Shown: piece after piece, positions 8,517 through 16,537 of the stretch
Layout: each line of letters starts with the position of its first letter
How positions within the stretch are numbered: position 1 is the stretch's first letter
Assembly (NCBI GenBank): GCA_964293815.1
Contig: CAXYYC010000006.1
Span: forward strand, 22,006 to 86,005
Length of the DNA: 64,000 nt
Reading direction: 5' to 3'
DNA from: CTSOIL-112 sp964293815
GTDB lineage: Bacteria; Pseudomonadota; Gammaproteobacteria; Burkholderiales; Burkholderiaceae
The notes under the pieces: generated by a model
Databases searched by the model: none
Told to the model about the DNA's origin: nothing
What the model saw: the letters and a program-made list of their open reading frames with translations, nothing else
Translations under genes and position numbers: made by a program

Positions 8517-8522
8517 AAAACC

Positions 8523-9641
8523 ATGACCCATCTGGGTAATCCAACACAATTCACCATGGGGCAAACGCAACTGCCCGTCTCGGTCTACTTCGACGAAGCC
8601 TTGTACCAGCGCGAACTCGAAACCCTATTCAAAAACCGCCCGCAATACGTCGGTCACGAGCTGATGGTCCCGAACGATGGCGACTATCAAGTCCTCGCCT
8701 CTGAACAAAACGGCCGCGCATTGATTCGTGACAAAGGCCAAGTTCGCCTGCTGTCCAACGTCTGCCGTCATCGCCAAGCGCTCATGCTGACCGACCGTGG
8801 CAACGCGCAAAACATCGTCTGCCCGCTGCATCGCTGGACCTACAACCGCGAGGGCAAACTGCTCGGCGCGCCGCATTTTGCCGATGATCCCTGCCTGAAT
8901 CTACACCAAACGCCGGTACAAAGCTGGAACGGTATGCTGTTCAAAGGTGGTAGCGAATCGCAAGTGGCGCGTGATTTAGCCAATTTAGGTGTCGCCGACA
9001 CACTCAATTTCGATGGCTACGCACTGGGTCGCATTGAACAACACACCTGCAACTACAATTGGAAAACCTTCATCGAAGTCTATCTGGAGGACTACCACGT
9101 CGCACCGTTTCACCCCGGACTGAGCGGATTCGTCACCTGCGACGATCTCGCATGGCAGTTTGGCGAACAGTACAGCGTGCAAACCGTCGGCGTATTCAAG
9201 CAGCTCGCCAAACCCGGCTCACCCGCCTATCAAAAATGGCACGATGAGGTACTCAAATACCAAAACGGCGCACCACCGGCGCACGGCGCGATTTGGCTCA
9301 CCTACTACCCGAACGTCATGGTCGAATGGTATCCAAACACACTCATCGTCTCGACCCTCTATCCACAAGGTTTGGACAAAACCCTCAATGTCGTCGAATA
9401 CTACTACAACGACGACATCGTCGCCTTTGAACCCGACTACATGGACGCGCAACGCAACGCCTATATGGAAACCGTGATCGAAGACGACGAAATTGGTGAG
9501 CGCATGGATCAAGGACGCAAAGCACTCTATGAACGCGGTGACAACGAAGTCGGCCCGTACCAAAGCCCGATGGAAGACGGCATGCAACACTTCCACGCGT
9601 GGTATCGAAAAGTGATGGCGCTGCAACACTGTGCTCCGTAA
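8523..9641 (+). CDS. Rieske-type aromatic ring-hydroxylating oxygenase, alpha subunit
   Basis: 372 residues from the ATG at 8523, chosen because AAGGGA lies 7-8 bases upstream. An in-frame ATG at 8460 would place its codons inside the structured leader. The Rieske 2Fe-2S ligands are Cys81-x-His83 and Cys100-x2-His103 (CRHRQAL...CPLHRW). The mononuclear iron site is NWKTFIEVYLEDYHVAPFH, with His192 and His197 as probable ligands. Such enzymes take electrons from a reductase and hydroxylate or demethylate small molecules. No reductase or beta subunit gene lies nearby and the substrate cannot be told. The divergent pairing with xseB-ispA-dxs recurs in Burkholderiales as I recall it. Confidence 0.88.
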   Translation: MTHLGNPTQFTMGQTQLPVSVYFDEALYQRELETLFKNRPQYVGHELMVPNDGDYQVLASEQNGRALIRDKGQVRLLSNVCRHRQALMLTDRGNAQNIVCPLHRWTYNREGKLLGAPHFADDPCLNLHQTPVQSWNGMLFKGGSESQVARDLANLGVADTLNFDGYALGRIEQHTCNYNWKTFIEVYLEDYHVAPFHPGLSGFVTCDDLAWQFGEQYSVQTVGVFKQLAKPGSPAYQKWHDEVLKYQNGAPPAHGAIWLTYYPNVMVEWYPNTLIVSTLYPQGLDKTLNVVEYYYNDDIVAFEPDYMDAQRNAYMETVIEDDEIGERMDQGRKALYERGDNEVGPYQSPMEDGMQHFHAWYRKVMALQHCAP

Positions 9642-9649
9642 CCTCCTAA

Positions 9650-9678
9650 AAAAGGCAAGCACATAAAATTTGCTTTTT
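9650..9678 (+). terminator. Weak terminator-like hairpin after the Rieske gene
   Basis: AAAAGGCAA pairs imperfectly (one bulge) with TTGCTTTTT across an 11-base loop, and the 3' arm is itself a T-run. The stem is short, so confidence is low. The remaining bases up to 9804 show nothing else. Confidence 0.3.
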
Positions 9679-9804
9679 CAATCACATCATTGGGCAAAAA
9701 ATCATTCAATTGACTGAAAAACGACAGTAATTGCTTAAAATCAGATAATCAGCATGCACGATCATAGGCATAATAAAAATCTCTAACCCCAAAAAGGATC
9801 AATC

Positions 9805-10377
9805 ATGAAATACCTCAAGCAACTCGGTGTCGCCGCATGTGTTGTCTGTACAACACTGAATGCACAAGCCGCCACACAATCAAAAACCAAGCCAGCTGCG
9901 CCATTCTCAGTAAGCACTCAGAGCACGGTCAAAGGCCACTTCACTCAAGCCCAATTTGCCAATGTCATGGGTTGTACAGGCGAAAATCTGTCACCACAAA
10001 TCAGCTGGAAAAACGCGCCAGAAGGTACCAAAAGTTTTGTGGTCACAGTGTATGACCGCGATGCACCAACTGGTTCTGGTTGGTGGCACTGGGTTGTGGC
10101 CAACATTCCTGCCAATGTGAGTGGCTTACCCGCTGGAGCCAGTTCAACAGGATCACTGCCCAAAGACGCCATTTCGATCAAAGGTGATAGTGGTCAAGCT
10201 GGCTACAGCGGTATTTGCCCACCAGTAGGTCAAGCGCATCGCTACGTCATCACCGTCCATGCACTCAAAGTAGATAAACTAGATTTACCACCATTTGCCA
10301 CGCCCGCAATGGTCGGTTTTATGAGCTACGCCAATAGTTTGGGCAAAGCCAGCACCACAATACGGGGCAAACGTTGA
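9805..10377 (+). CDS. YbhB/YbcL (Raf kinase inhibitor-like, PEBP) family secreted protein
   Basis: 190 residues with a Sec signal peptide (MKYLKQLGVAACVVCTTLNAQA, cut near Ala22/Ala23). Most bacterial family members lack this and are cytoplasmic, so this one is predicted to be periplasmic. PEBP motifs: GENLSPQISWKNAP, TYDRDAPTGSGWWHWV-like (here VYDRDAPTGSGWWHWV) and GYSGICPPVGQAHRY. The fold has an anion/phosphate-binding pocket, but the bacterial function is poorly known. A good AAAAAGGA ribosome site precedes the ATG. An AraC-type gene starts 28 bases after the stop, so the two are probably co-transcribed. Confidence 0.9.
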   Translation: MKYLKQLGVAACVVCTTLNAQAATQSKTKPAAPFSVSTQSTVKGHFTQAQFANVMGCTGENLSPQISWKNAPEGTKSFVVTVYDRDAPTGSGWWHWVVANIPANVSGLPAGASSTGSLPKDAISIKGDSGQAGYSGICPPVGQAHRYVITVHALKVDKLDLPPFATPAMVGFMSYANSLGKASTTIRGKR

Positions 10378-10404
10378 TGAACGAACAATTAGGTGAGTCA
10401 TCTA

Positions 10405-11223
10405 ATGAATTCATTTGACTCTTTTGATCCACACATCACAATACGCCCAAATGTCGGCTTGAGTGCCAGCATCAGGCAGACGCAGGCGTTTGAATTCAAA
10501 CGCCTGTTTGTCGAGCAGCCGATATTGATTGTGGTACAAGATGGCACAAAAACCCTACGCTGTCAAAATGCGCAACACACCATTCACGCAGGCTCAGGTA
10601 TAGCCATCGCAGGTGGGCAACACATTGATGTATGTGATCAAATCTCAGCCAAAGGGGTGTACTCAGCACAGTGGTTGACATGGGATACCTCATTGATCAG
10701 CGCCTACGCCGAACAACATCCGACTCAGCCAATCATCTACTCATCGCAATCAATCCCACAGATGGATACAGAATTTAGCTATGCCTTTGGGCAAGCGACC
10801 CAAGCTCTCAGCAATACGGACTTGCCCGAGTGCATTGCGCGTCACCGTGTTAGCGAGATACTGATTTGGCTCGGTATTCACATTGGTCGCTTTGCACCAC
10901 TACACACCCTCAGTTGGGAACAAAAAGTGCGCCACATCATTGCCCGAAATGTAACTGAAGATTGGCATATGCACATGATTGCACAACATTTGGCCGTTAG
11001 CGAATCAACCTTGCGTCGTCGACTCCGTGAAGAGGGTAAGCAATTTCACAGTCTGTTAACCGACGTGCGTATGTTGATTGCACTCAGAATGCTACAATCA
11101 ACTCAGCAAAGCATGACACAAATCGCTTTATATGTCGGCTACCAAACATCCTCTCATTTTTCAGCCAGTTTCAAAAAGCGCTTTGGAATCGCCCCCTCAT
11201 CTTTACGTAGACCAAAAATTTGA
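10405..11223 (+). CDS. AraC-family transcriptional regulator
   Basis: 272 residues. The ATG at 10405 is preferred because AGGTGAG sits 7 bases upstream. A GTG four codons earlier overlaps that site. The N-terminal ~170 residues form a cupin-like sensor region without clear ligand clues. The C-terminal ~100 residues hold the two helix-turn-helix units: MHMIAQHLAVSESTLRRRLR, then MTQIALYVGYQTSSHFSASF with the usual KRFGIAPSSLR ending. It follows the YbhB-like gene at once and may control it. The target is inferred from position only. Confidence 0.9.
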   Translation: MNSFDSFDPHITIRPNVGLSASIRQTQAFEFKRLFVEQPILIVVQDGTKTLRCQNAQHTIHAGSGIAIAGGQHIDVCDQISAKGVYSAQWLTWDTSLISAYAEQHPTQPIIYSSQSIPQMDTEFSYAFGQATQALSNTDLPECIARHRVSEILIWLGIHIGRFAPLHTLSWEQKVRHIIARNVTEDWHMHMIAQHLAVSESTLRRRLREEGKQFHSLLTDVRMLIALRMLQSTQQSMTQIALYVGYQTSSHFSASFKKRFGIAPSSLRRPKI

Positions 11224-11344
11224 CCGCTCGCTACAGCCACTGAAGTGCTCACGAACACCCATAATATTGCGAACATCATCCACAATTCATACCGAGCAAA
11301 AGCGTACAATATGTAGATCTGACAACCTGCTTATGATTATAAAA

Positions 11345-12148
11345 ATGAATATCCCACATCACACCAGCGCCATCGAAATCCTCAAAAACACCGCCCTCGA
11401 AGCCGGCGCCATCGTACGTAAAGGCTTCTCCGCCAACAAAGACATCACCCACAAAGGCACGGTGGATCTGGTGACCCAATACGACGTTGCCACCGAACAA
11501 TTCATCATCGAAAAACTACGCGCCGCATTCCCCGAACACACCCTCATCGGCGAAGAATCCCATCAAGGCAATTTTGGGCAAAAATTCGACAAAGCCATCT
11601 ACATCGACCCGATTGACGGCACCACCAACTTTGTCCACGGCGTGCCGCACGTCGCCATCTCCATCGGCGTGTACGAGCAAGGCGAAGGCGTGATGGGCGT
11701 GGTCTACAACCCCATTTTGGATGAACTGTATTGCGCCATACGCGGACAAGGCGCGCACCTGAACGGTCAAGCAATTCACGTCAGCACACAGGACAATTTG
11801 CAACAAGCGCTGATCGCCACCGGCTTTCCCTACAGCAAAGTCCAGCGCGGCGCAGATTTCGATTGGGTGATGAACGCCATGAACTACATGCTGCCGAACG
11901 TGCGCGACATCCGCCGCCTCGGCTCGGCCGCGCTTGATCTATGCTACACCGCTCGCGGCGTATTTGACGGCTACTACGAAATCACACTCAAACCGTGGGA
12001 CGCCGCCGCAGGTATGATTATCGCGCGTGAAGCCGGTGCGCTCATCACCTCGGTGGACGGCTCGCCATGCGACTTTGCCGATACCACCGTGATTGCCGCG
12101 AATCCGACGTTGTATGCGCAAATTGTGAAGCAATTGAACCACGGTTGA
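11345..12148 (+). CDS. suhB: Inositol-1-monophosphatase family protein (SuhB)
   Basis: 267 residues from the ATG at 11345. The frame is open far upstream but that stretch overlaps the araC gene. Metal-dependent phosphatase motifs: GEES at 69-72, DPIDGTTNF at 88-96 and WDAAAG at 218-223, which hold the magnesium ligands of the FBPase/IMPase fold. SuhB dephosphorylates inositol and related phosphates. In E. coli it also binds RNA polymerase/NusA and aids rRNA transcription and folding. It is monocistronic here, with about 120 bases upstream. Confidence 0.95.
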   Translation: MNIPHHTSAIEILKNTALEAGAIVRKGFSANKDITHKGTVDLVTQYDVATEQFIIEKLRAAFPEHTLIGEESHQGNFGQKFDKAIYIDPIDGTTNFVHGVPHVAISIGVYEQGEGVMGVVYNPILDELYCAIRGQGAHLNGQAIHVSTQDNLQQALIATGFPYSKVQRGADFDWVMNAMNYMLPNVRDIRRLGSAALDLCYTARGVFDGYYEITLKPWDAAAGMIIAREAGALITSVDGSPCDFADTTVIAANPTLYAQIVKQLNHG

Positions 12149-12203
12149 AAAACACCATATCCAGAAATCAAACCGCTGTAGATTAGCGACGGGGCAAACA
12201 TCT

Positions 12204-12335
12204 GTAGGTCGGATACTTGTATCCGACAAAAATTAAGGCGAAGATTTTTGGTGGGTTTACCGTATCCAAAACAGATGATTTTTAAAAAACCTCACCCATT
12301 GTCCTGTTGATATCGGATACAAGTATCCGACCTAC
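12204..12335. repeat. Repeat with 23-24-bp terminal inverted repeats (MITE-like)
   Basis: The left arm at 12204-12227 starts GTAGGTCGGATACTTGTATC. The right arm at 12313-12335 is its reverse complement over 23 bases. Each arm is also an internal hairpin (CGGATAC-TT-GTATCCG). The 85 bases between the arms hold no gene. This form is typical of small non-autonomous repeats. I saw no clear target-site duplication. Confidence 0.7.
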
Positions 12336-12409
12336 GCACTAAAAATACAAAACGCCCCCAGTCGTAGGAGCTGGCACAACCCGATGTTTATTACGAAGTC
12401 GAGCCAATC

Positions 12410-12596
12410 GTCGCTGTAACGCAAATGAACGCGACCTATATAATTGTCGGTTTGTTGTTTGAGCGCTGGCGAAGCAAGCGCGAGTTTCAAACCGACCTAA
12501 CTCAAGCGCTCATTGCTGTGCGTTACCGCGTACTTGATTTTTTTGACTACTTTTTTGATCAAGCAAAAAAGTAGTCGCCACGCGGCGGAGAGCGAA
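12410..12596 (+). repeat. Structured repeat element, copy A (~187 nt)
   Basis: First copy of an element found again at 25550-25735. It starts with GTCGCT...ACGCAAATGAACGCG. It then has a long hairpin closed by GTCGGTTTG (12446-12454) and CAAACCGAC (12488-12496), and a 13-bp hairpin (12545-12557 with 12564-12576) around the loop ATCAAG. It ends with GCCACGCGGCGGAGAGCGAA (12577-12596), identical in both copies. The stems differ in sequence from copy B but still pair. Orientation is given as + because the conserved tail reads that way. Confidence 0.7.
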
Positions 12597-12616
12597 ATAT
12601 TCAAAAAACTGCATGT

Positions 12617-12642
12617 GTACGATTACGCTACGCTAATCGTAC
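12617..12642. repeat. Short palindrome at the 3' end of a cassette-like gene
   Basis: GTACGATTA and TAATCGTAC flank eight bases, ending exactly one base before the stop codon (12643-12645) of the minus-strand gene. Palindromes of the form ATTACGCTACGCTAAT are common intergenic repeats. It may have displaced the gene's original 3' flank. Confidence 0.6.
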
Positions 12643-13119
12643 CTACGCGCTATCGGTATGTACGGGACAAGGGTTTCCCGACATGTACTCATACCATTGC
12701 TCTAACGACAGAACGGTTGCTAATTTTGGTTCAAATCCGGCTGTCGCAAACCAGCCACCCACCAACAACTTTGAATTGAGAACTCGTTGATCGTCTGGAA
12801 CAAGCCGATTTCGATACGCCAGCATGCGCCATTCGTAGGACGTGTAGTGCCATTTCCTTCCGCAGTGCTTGCATGTAACACGAATGTCGTAACCGAGTTC
12901 AATAGCGTTCTGGTCAAAACACGGCAAGTTAACCGCGGACTCTGCGAGGATGTTTTGGTACTCGTCGTGCCATCCTGGGCCGTTCTCTTTGCTAACCCAA
13001 TACTCGAACTGCTCCCAATTGCAGGGGCAGCCATGTTCACTAACGTACTCATTCAGCAACCCGACAATTACAGCCTTGTCTCTTTCGTACTGCCGAATTT
13101 GCTCATCGCACGGATTCAT
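12643..13119 (-). CDS. Hypothetical cassette-borne protein
   Basis: 158 residues from the ATG at 13119, which has an AGGTG ribosome site that overlaps the attC boundary. I do not recognise the family. Visible: a possible zinc ribbon half-site CKHCGRKWHY in the middle, another Cys pair near the start (HGCPCNW), several Trp/Tyr and no signal peptide or membrane span. It sits right behind the attC site at 13126-13221 in the same orientation, as the next cassette gene in an integron array would. No attC is seen at its own 3' end, where a palindrome and repeat copy A begin instead. The cassette may be truncated there. Confidence 0.6.
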   Translation of the reverse strand: MNPCDEQIRQYERDKAVIVGLLNEYVSEHGCPCNWEQFEYWVSKENGPGWHDEYQNILAESAVNLPCFDQNAIELGYDIRVTCKHCGRKWHYTSYEWRMLAYRNRLVPDDQRVLNSKLLVGGWFATAGFEPKLATVLSLEQWYEYMSGNPCPVHTDSA

Positions 13120-13125
13120 AGCGAC

Positions 13126-13221
13126 ACCTAACGTTTGAGGTAAGCGGCGCCGGAGTGCGCAGCACGGAGGGAAGGCAAACCGCATAGCGGTTTGGCCATC
13201 CGCTTGACCGAAGGGTTAGCT
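13126..13221 (-). mobile_element. Integron attC recombination site (59-base element)
   Basis: Read on the minus strand it begins AGCTAAC (R'') and continues CCTTCGGTCAAGCGG (L''). It ends CCGCTTACCTCAAAC (L') then GTTAGGT (R'), which fits GTTRRRY exactly. L'' and L' pair with the offset expected of attC sites, and an inner palindrome (AAACCGC...GCGGTTT) fills the centre. R'' starts one base after the stop of the HNH gene, and the next gene starts six bases after R', the classic gene-attC layout. No integrase gene is in the window. Confidence 0.8.
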
Positions 13222-13222
13222 T

Positions 13223-13867
13223 TCATAGCTCGACGTTATCGCTCTTGTCCCTGTTGCACGCAAAGCAAGTAAGCCGGATATTTTGCTCTTCTGAGCTACC
13301 TCCTTTTGCAACAGGAATGATGTGATCAAATTCCAACTCATCGTCCCGTAGATGTTTGCTGCATTCTTGACATGTGTAGTTGTCTCTACGAGCCACGCGC
13401 ATTTTTAATTTGAAAGGAAGATAGCGCCCGCTGCGCCTCTCTTCGGACGTTTCGGTGAACCCCTCGGCAGCAAAAACAACGGGGCAGATATGGCCAAATA
13501 CTGTGCACTTCATCTCCGCAATTTCTTCTGGGATGACTTGGACGTAATTGGCTTCGTTAAATGAAGCGACCATTTTCTCGAATATCTTTTTTCGCTCTCG
13601 ATCCAACGGCTTGGCGTCTTTGCCTTCACCGTATGTGCTTTTTGCAAGACAGTTTTTAAGGTATGCGTGATGTTTCTTAGCTTCGTCTAAAAGTGGTGGC
13701 AATAGCGGTGAACTTTCCACGAGTGGGCCATATGGACAGTATTTCAGCTCCCAGCAAGGCTTGCAGACACGAGAGGACATTTCCTTCCACTTCGAAAGAA
13801 CCTCCTTATCCGACTCTTCAGGGCCAAAACCAAGAAGTATCTTAATCTTCGGATCTATTGCAGACAT
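13223..13867 (-). CDS. HNH endonuclease domain protein (integron cassette gene)
   Basis: 214 residues. The C-terminal 55 hold an HNH/McrA-type module: RRDNYTCQEC (Cys166, Cys169), ELEFDHIIPVAKGG (Asp181-His182), SSEEQNIRLTC and CFACNRDKSD (Cys201, Cys204). The N-terminus has a second cysteine group (Cys35, Cys38, Cys44 in CKPCWELKYCPYGP), which suggests another metal-binding unit. The middle is charged and helical. The stop lies next to the attC R'' box, so this is a cassette gene. HNH proteins of this kind can act in defence or phage-related roles. The actual target is unknown. Confidence 0.8.
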   Translation of the reverse strand: MSAIDPKIKILLGFGPEESDKEVLSKWKEMSSRVCKPCWELKYCPYGPLVESSPLLPPLLDEAKKHHAYLKNCLAKSTYGEGKDAKPLDRERKKIFEKMVASFNEANYVQVIPEEIAEMKCTVFGHICPVVFAAEGFTETSEERRSGRYLPFKLKMRVARRDNYTCQECSKHLRDDELEFDHIIPVAKGGSSEEQNIRLTCFACNRDKSDNVEL

Positions 13868-14072
13868 GATGAAGGCTAACTATTGTTATGTGTCGTTACA
13901 TGTCAAATAACATTCTTGAGTTTGACGCATAACACACTGTAAAAAACATAAAACATTGGTTTTAAATTAAAAGATCAAAAACATGTGTGCGCAATTAGTC
14001 ATCGCTTTGAACACAAACAGTCATCACTCAATTGCCCCAATGCACTTCAAGCACAACCCCACTCAACTTCAT
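13868..14072. other. Intergenic region upstream of the HNH cassette gene
   Basis: AT-rich. On the minus strand it contains GTTATGC (13933-13927) and GTTAGCC (13880-13874), both resembling integron core sites, and an imperfect inverted repeat (TGTTATG...CATAACA with inner GTCAAA/TTTGAC). It may be a degenerate attI or attC, or just a promoter region. mgtE ends at its right edge. Confidence 0.3.
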
Positions 14073-15575
14073 TTACAACAAAAACACCGTTGCCAATCCC
14101 AAGAAAATCAAAAACCCCATCGTATCAGTGGCAAAGGTCAGCAATACACTCGATCCCACCGCAGGGTCTTTGCCGAATTTTTCGCGCATGATCGGCACAA
14201 ACATCCCCACGCTGACACCGACCAGCATATTGCACACCATCGAGGCCATCATCACGGCGGCAAGCGAGATGCTGTCTGAAATCAGGTAGGCGAAAATCGC
14301 GGCGATGACGCCGCCGGCCAAGCCCGCCAGTACGGTCACGGAGAGTTCTTTTTTAATCAAATCGCGCACATTGGAGCTGGTAATCTGTCCCAAAGCGAGC
14401 GCGCGAATCACCAGCGTCATGGTTTGGTTGCCCGAGTTGCCGCCAATCCCTGCGACGATGGACATGAGGAAGGCGAGTACGACGATGTGCGCCACGGTGT
14501 TTTCAAAGCGCGAGGCGACGTAGGAGGCGAAACCGGCGGTGCAGAGATTGACCAGCAGCCACGGCGCGCGGTTGCGCACGGCGTTGATCACGCTGGAGAA
14601 AATATCTTGTTCTTCTTTCAAACCGACTTGCGCGAGGACATCGGCGTCACCCTGCTCACGAATCGCGTCAACGACTTCGTCAATGGTGAGCCGCCCGACC
14701 AAGCGCCCTTGCCCATCGACCACGGGCGCGCTAACCAAGTCATAACGCTCGAATGCCTGCGCCGCGTCGTCCATTTCGTCCAGCGGATTAAGCTGAAACA
14801 CTTCTTTGCGCATGACGTCGCCGACCAGCACATCGGGCTGATTGACCAATAGGCGGTTCAAACTCAAGCGCCCGAGAAATAGGTTTTCATCATCGACGAC
14901 GAAAATTTGATCGGTTTGCTCAGGCAATGCGTCCATGCCGCGTAATTGACGCAAAACCATGTCTAAAGTGACGCTCGGCGAGGTGGTCAGCATATCGTAG
15001 TCCATCGCTGCGCCGACCGCGTCGTCGGGGTAACTCATCGCGGCGCGTAACTGCGCACGCTCTTCGAGCGGTAGACTTTCCGCAACCTCTTCGACCACTT
15101 CGCGCGGTAAGTCGTCGGCCAAATCGGCGATCTCGTCGGTATCGAGGTTTTTCGTGGCCGCCACCATCTCTTGGCGGCTCATATTGGCAATCAGCGTTTC
15201 ACGCACCGAGTCGGAAACTTCGAGCAAAATGTCACCGTCACGCTCGGGATCGACCAAACCCCAAACGTGCAGACGATCATCCAGCGGCAAAGCTTCGAGC
15301 ACATAGGCTATATCCGCAGGGTGCAGGCCATCGAGCACCCAACGCATTTCAGTATCCGCGTGCGCATTGACCGTCATCAGCTCATTCATATCGGTGACCG
15401 TACCGCGTATGTGTGCTTCGCGCCAATCCAACAAGGTATGCACCATATCGAGCGCCTGAGCAGCCTGCTCGGTCTCGAAATGTTGCTCCGGCTCCATTTT
15501 GGATTTGCCGTCCTGTTCATCCAGCGGATTGTTCGGATCGAAGATTTTGTCTGAATCGGCCATATTTTTATTCAC
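14073..15575 (-). CDS. mgtE: Magnesium transporter MgtE
   Basis: 500 residues with the full MgtE plan. An acidic N-domain (about 60-185, LHPADIAYVLEALPLDDRLHVWGLV and VAESLPLEER superhelix repeats) is followed by paired CBS domains (about 190-320, LLVNQPDVLVGDVMRKEVFQLNPLDEMDDAAQAFERYDLVSAPVVD region) and five membrane spans (about 335-500). Conserved pore residues appear in the GIGGNSGNQTMTLVIRALALG segment. It is an inner-membrane channel for Mg2+ gated by internal Mg2+ through the N and CBS domains. The gene follows the EamA transporter gene by 11 bases and probably ends the aroE-mtgA-EamA-mgtE transcript. An ATG five codons inside is an alternative start. Confidence 0.95.
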   Translation of the reverse strand: MNKNMADSDKIFDPNNPLDEQDGKSKMEPEQHFETEQAAQALDMVHTLLDWREAHIRGTVTDMNELMTVNAHADTEMRWVLDGLHPADIAYVLEALPLDDRLHVWGLVDPERDGDILLEVSDSVRETLIANMSRQEMVAATKNLDTDEIADLADDLPREVVEEVAESLPLEERAQLRAAMSYPDDAVGAAMDYDMLTTSPSVTLDMVLRQLRGMDALPEQTDQIFVVDDENLFLGRLSLNRLLVNQPDVLVGDVMRKEVFQLNPLDEMDDAAQAFERYDLVSAPVVDGQGRLVGRLTIDEVVDAIREQGDADVLAQVGLKEEQDIFSSVINAVRNRAPWLLVNLCTAGFASYVASRFENTVAHIVVLAFLMSIVAGIGGNSGNQTMTLVIRALALGQITSSNVRDLIKKELSVTVLAGLAGGVIAAIFAYLISDSISLAAVMMASMVCNMLVGVSVGMFVPIMREKFGKDPAVGSSVLLTFATDTMGFLIFLGLATVFLL

Positions 15576-15586
15576 ATAATTCGTTA

Positions 15587-16537
15587 TTAATGTGGGTGCG
15601 ACTGCTCAGTTGATTTTGAAAACGCCATCAGCACGATTCCCGAGAGCGCACATGCGAACGCCACCGTATGATAAATCGTCCATACCTCACGAAACCACGT
15701 CACGCCGATGATGGCGGCGGTCAACGGTAACGCAACCGTCATCACACCGGCGCGGTTAGCGGGTATCCATTTTAAACCATTAAACCACAACCACGGCGCA
15801 ATTTGGCTCGCCGCAACCGCGTAAAACACCATCAACGCCCAACGTGCAACGGAGATCTGCGACCACGCCACATCGCCCAGTTGGGTCAGCGCCAAAGGCG
15901 TGGTCAAAATCAGTCCGAAAGTATTCATCGCCACCGCCACCTGCTTGGGCGAATAGCCTTTGCTCAAATATTTCGCGCCGACCACATAAAACGCCTCGCA
16001 CAGCAACGCACCCACCATCATCGTATTGCCCAGCAGTGACTGCCCCGCATCGTTCTTATTCAAGCTCAAACTCATCACGCCCAATACCGCCAGCATGATA
16101 GTCAAGCCACCGCTTCGGGTCAAATGCTCGCGCAGCACCCACGCCGAAATCAGCGCAATCACCGCAGGCAGCAAGCTCATAATGATGCCCGCCGCCGTCG
16201 CCGAGGTATGCGCCACGCCGTACAGCATACAAAGCGTGAACAAAAAATTGCCAAAAAACGACATGCCGAACAATACCCAGCGGTCATGGCGCGGCACTTG
16301 CGCGACCTTGCCACGCCAAGTCAAAAGCCACGGCGCCATGAACAGCGCCGCGATCAAGAAGCGCACCCACGCCAGCGCAAACGGCGGAAACACCGTGAGC
16401 AGTTCTTTAGACAGCGCGACATACGCACCGACCAGCATCATAGACACAGCCAGCGCGGCGTAAGCCGTCGGCTTACCCCAATGCTGCGGATTCAAACCCG
16501 CAAAGCGCGATGGTAACGGTTCTGTATGACGCGCCAA
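15587..16537 (-). CDS. EamA/DMT-superfamily transporter
   Basis: 316 residues with ten predicted membrane spans arranged as two EamA repeats (about 25-160 and 180-305), for example AYAALAVSMMLVGAYVALS and GVMTVALPLTAAIIGVTW. Members export or import amino acids, nucleotide sugars or drugs. The substrate cannot be read from sequence. The gene begins immediately after mtgA ends (stop and start adjoin) and is followed at once by mgtE, so it sits inside an operon. Confidence 0.88.
   Translation of the reverse strand: MARHTEPLPSRFAGLNPQHWGKPTAYAALAVSMMLVGAYVALSKELLTVFPPFALAWVRFLIAALFMAPWLLTWRGKVAQVPRHDRWVLFGMSFFGNFLFTLCMLYGVAHTSATAAGIIMSLLPAVIALISAWVLREHLTRSGGLTIMLAVLGVMSLSLNKNDAGQSLLGNTMMVGALLCEAFYVVGAKYLSKGYSPKQVAVAMNTFGLILTTPLALTQLGDVAWSQISVARWALMVFYAVAASQIAPWLWFNGLKWIPANRAGVMTVALPLTAAIIGVTWFREVWTIYHTVAFACALSGIVLMAFSKSTEQSHPH

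Noticed and set aside
8397..8522. Assignment of the Rieske leader to SRP RNA or a known riboswitch
   Set aside because: A stretch GTTTACCAG recalls 4.5S RNA, but the GGAAGCAGCC core is missing. Consensus parts of the TPP, THF, SAM, ZTP, glycine and guanidine classes that I could recall are also missing.
12513..12779. 88-codon plus-strand open frame
   Set aside because: It runs through repeat copy A, a palindrome and the 3' end of the minus-strand cassette gene, and has no ribosome site.
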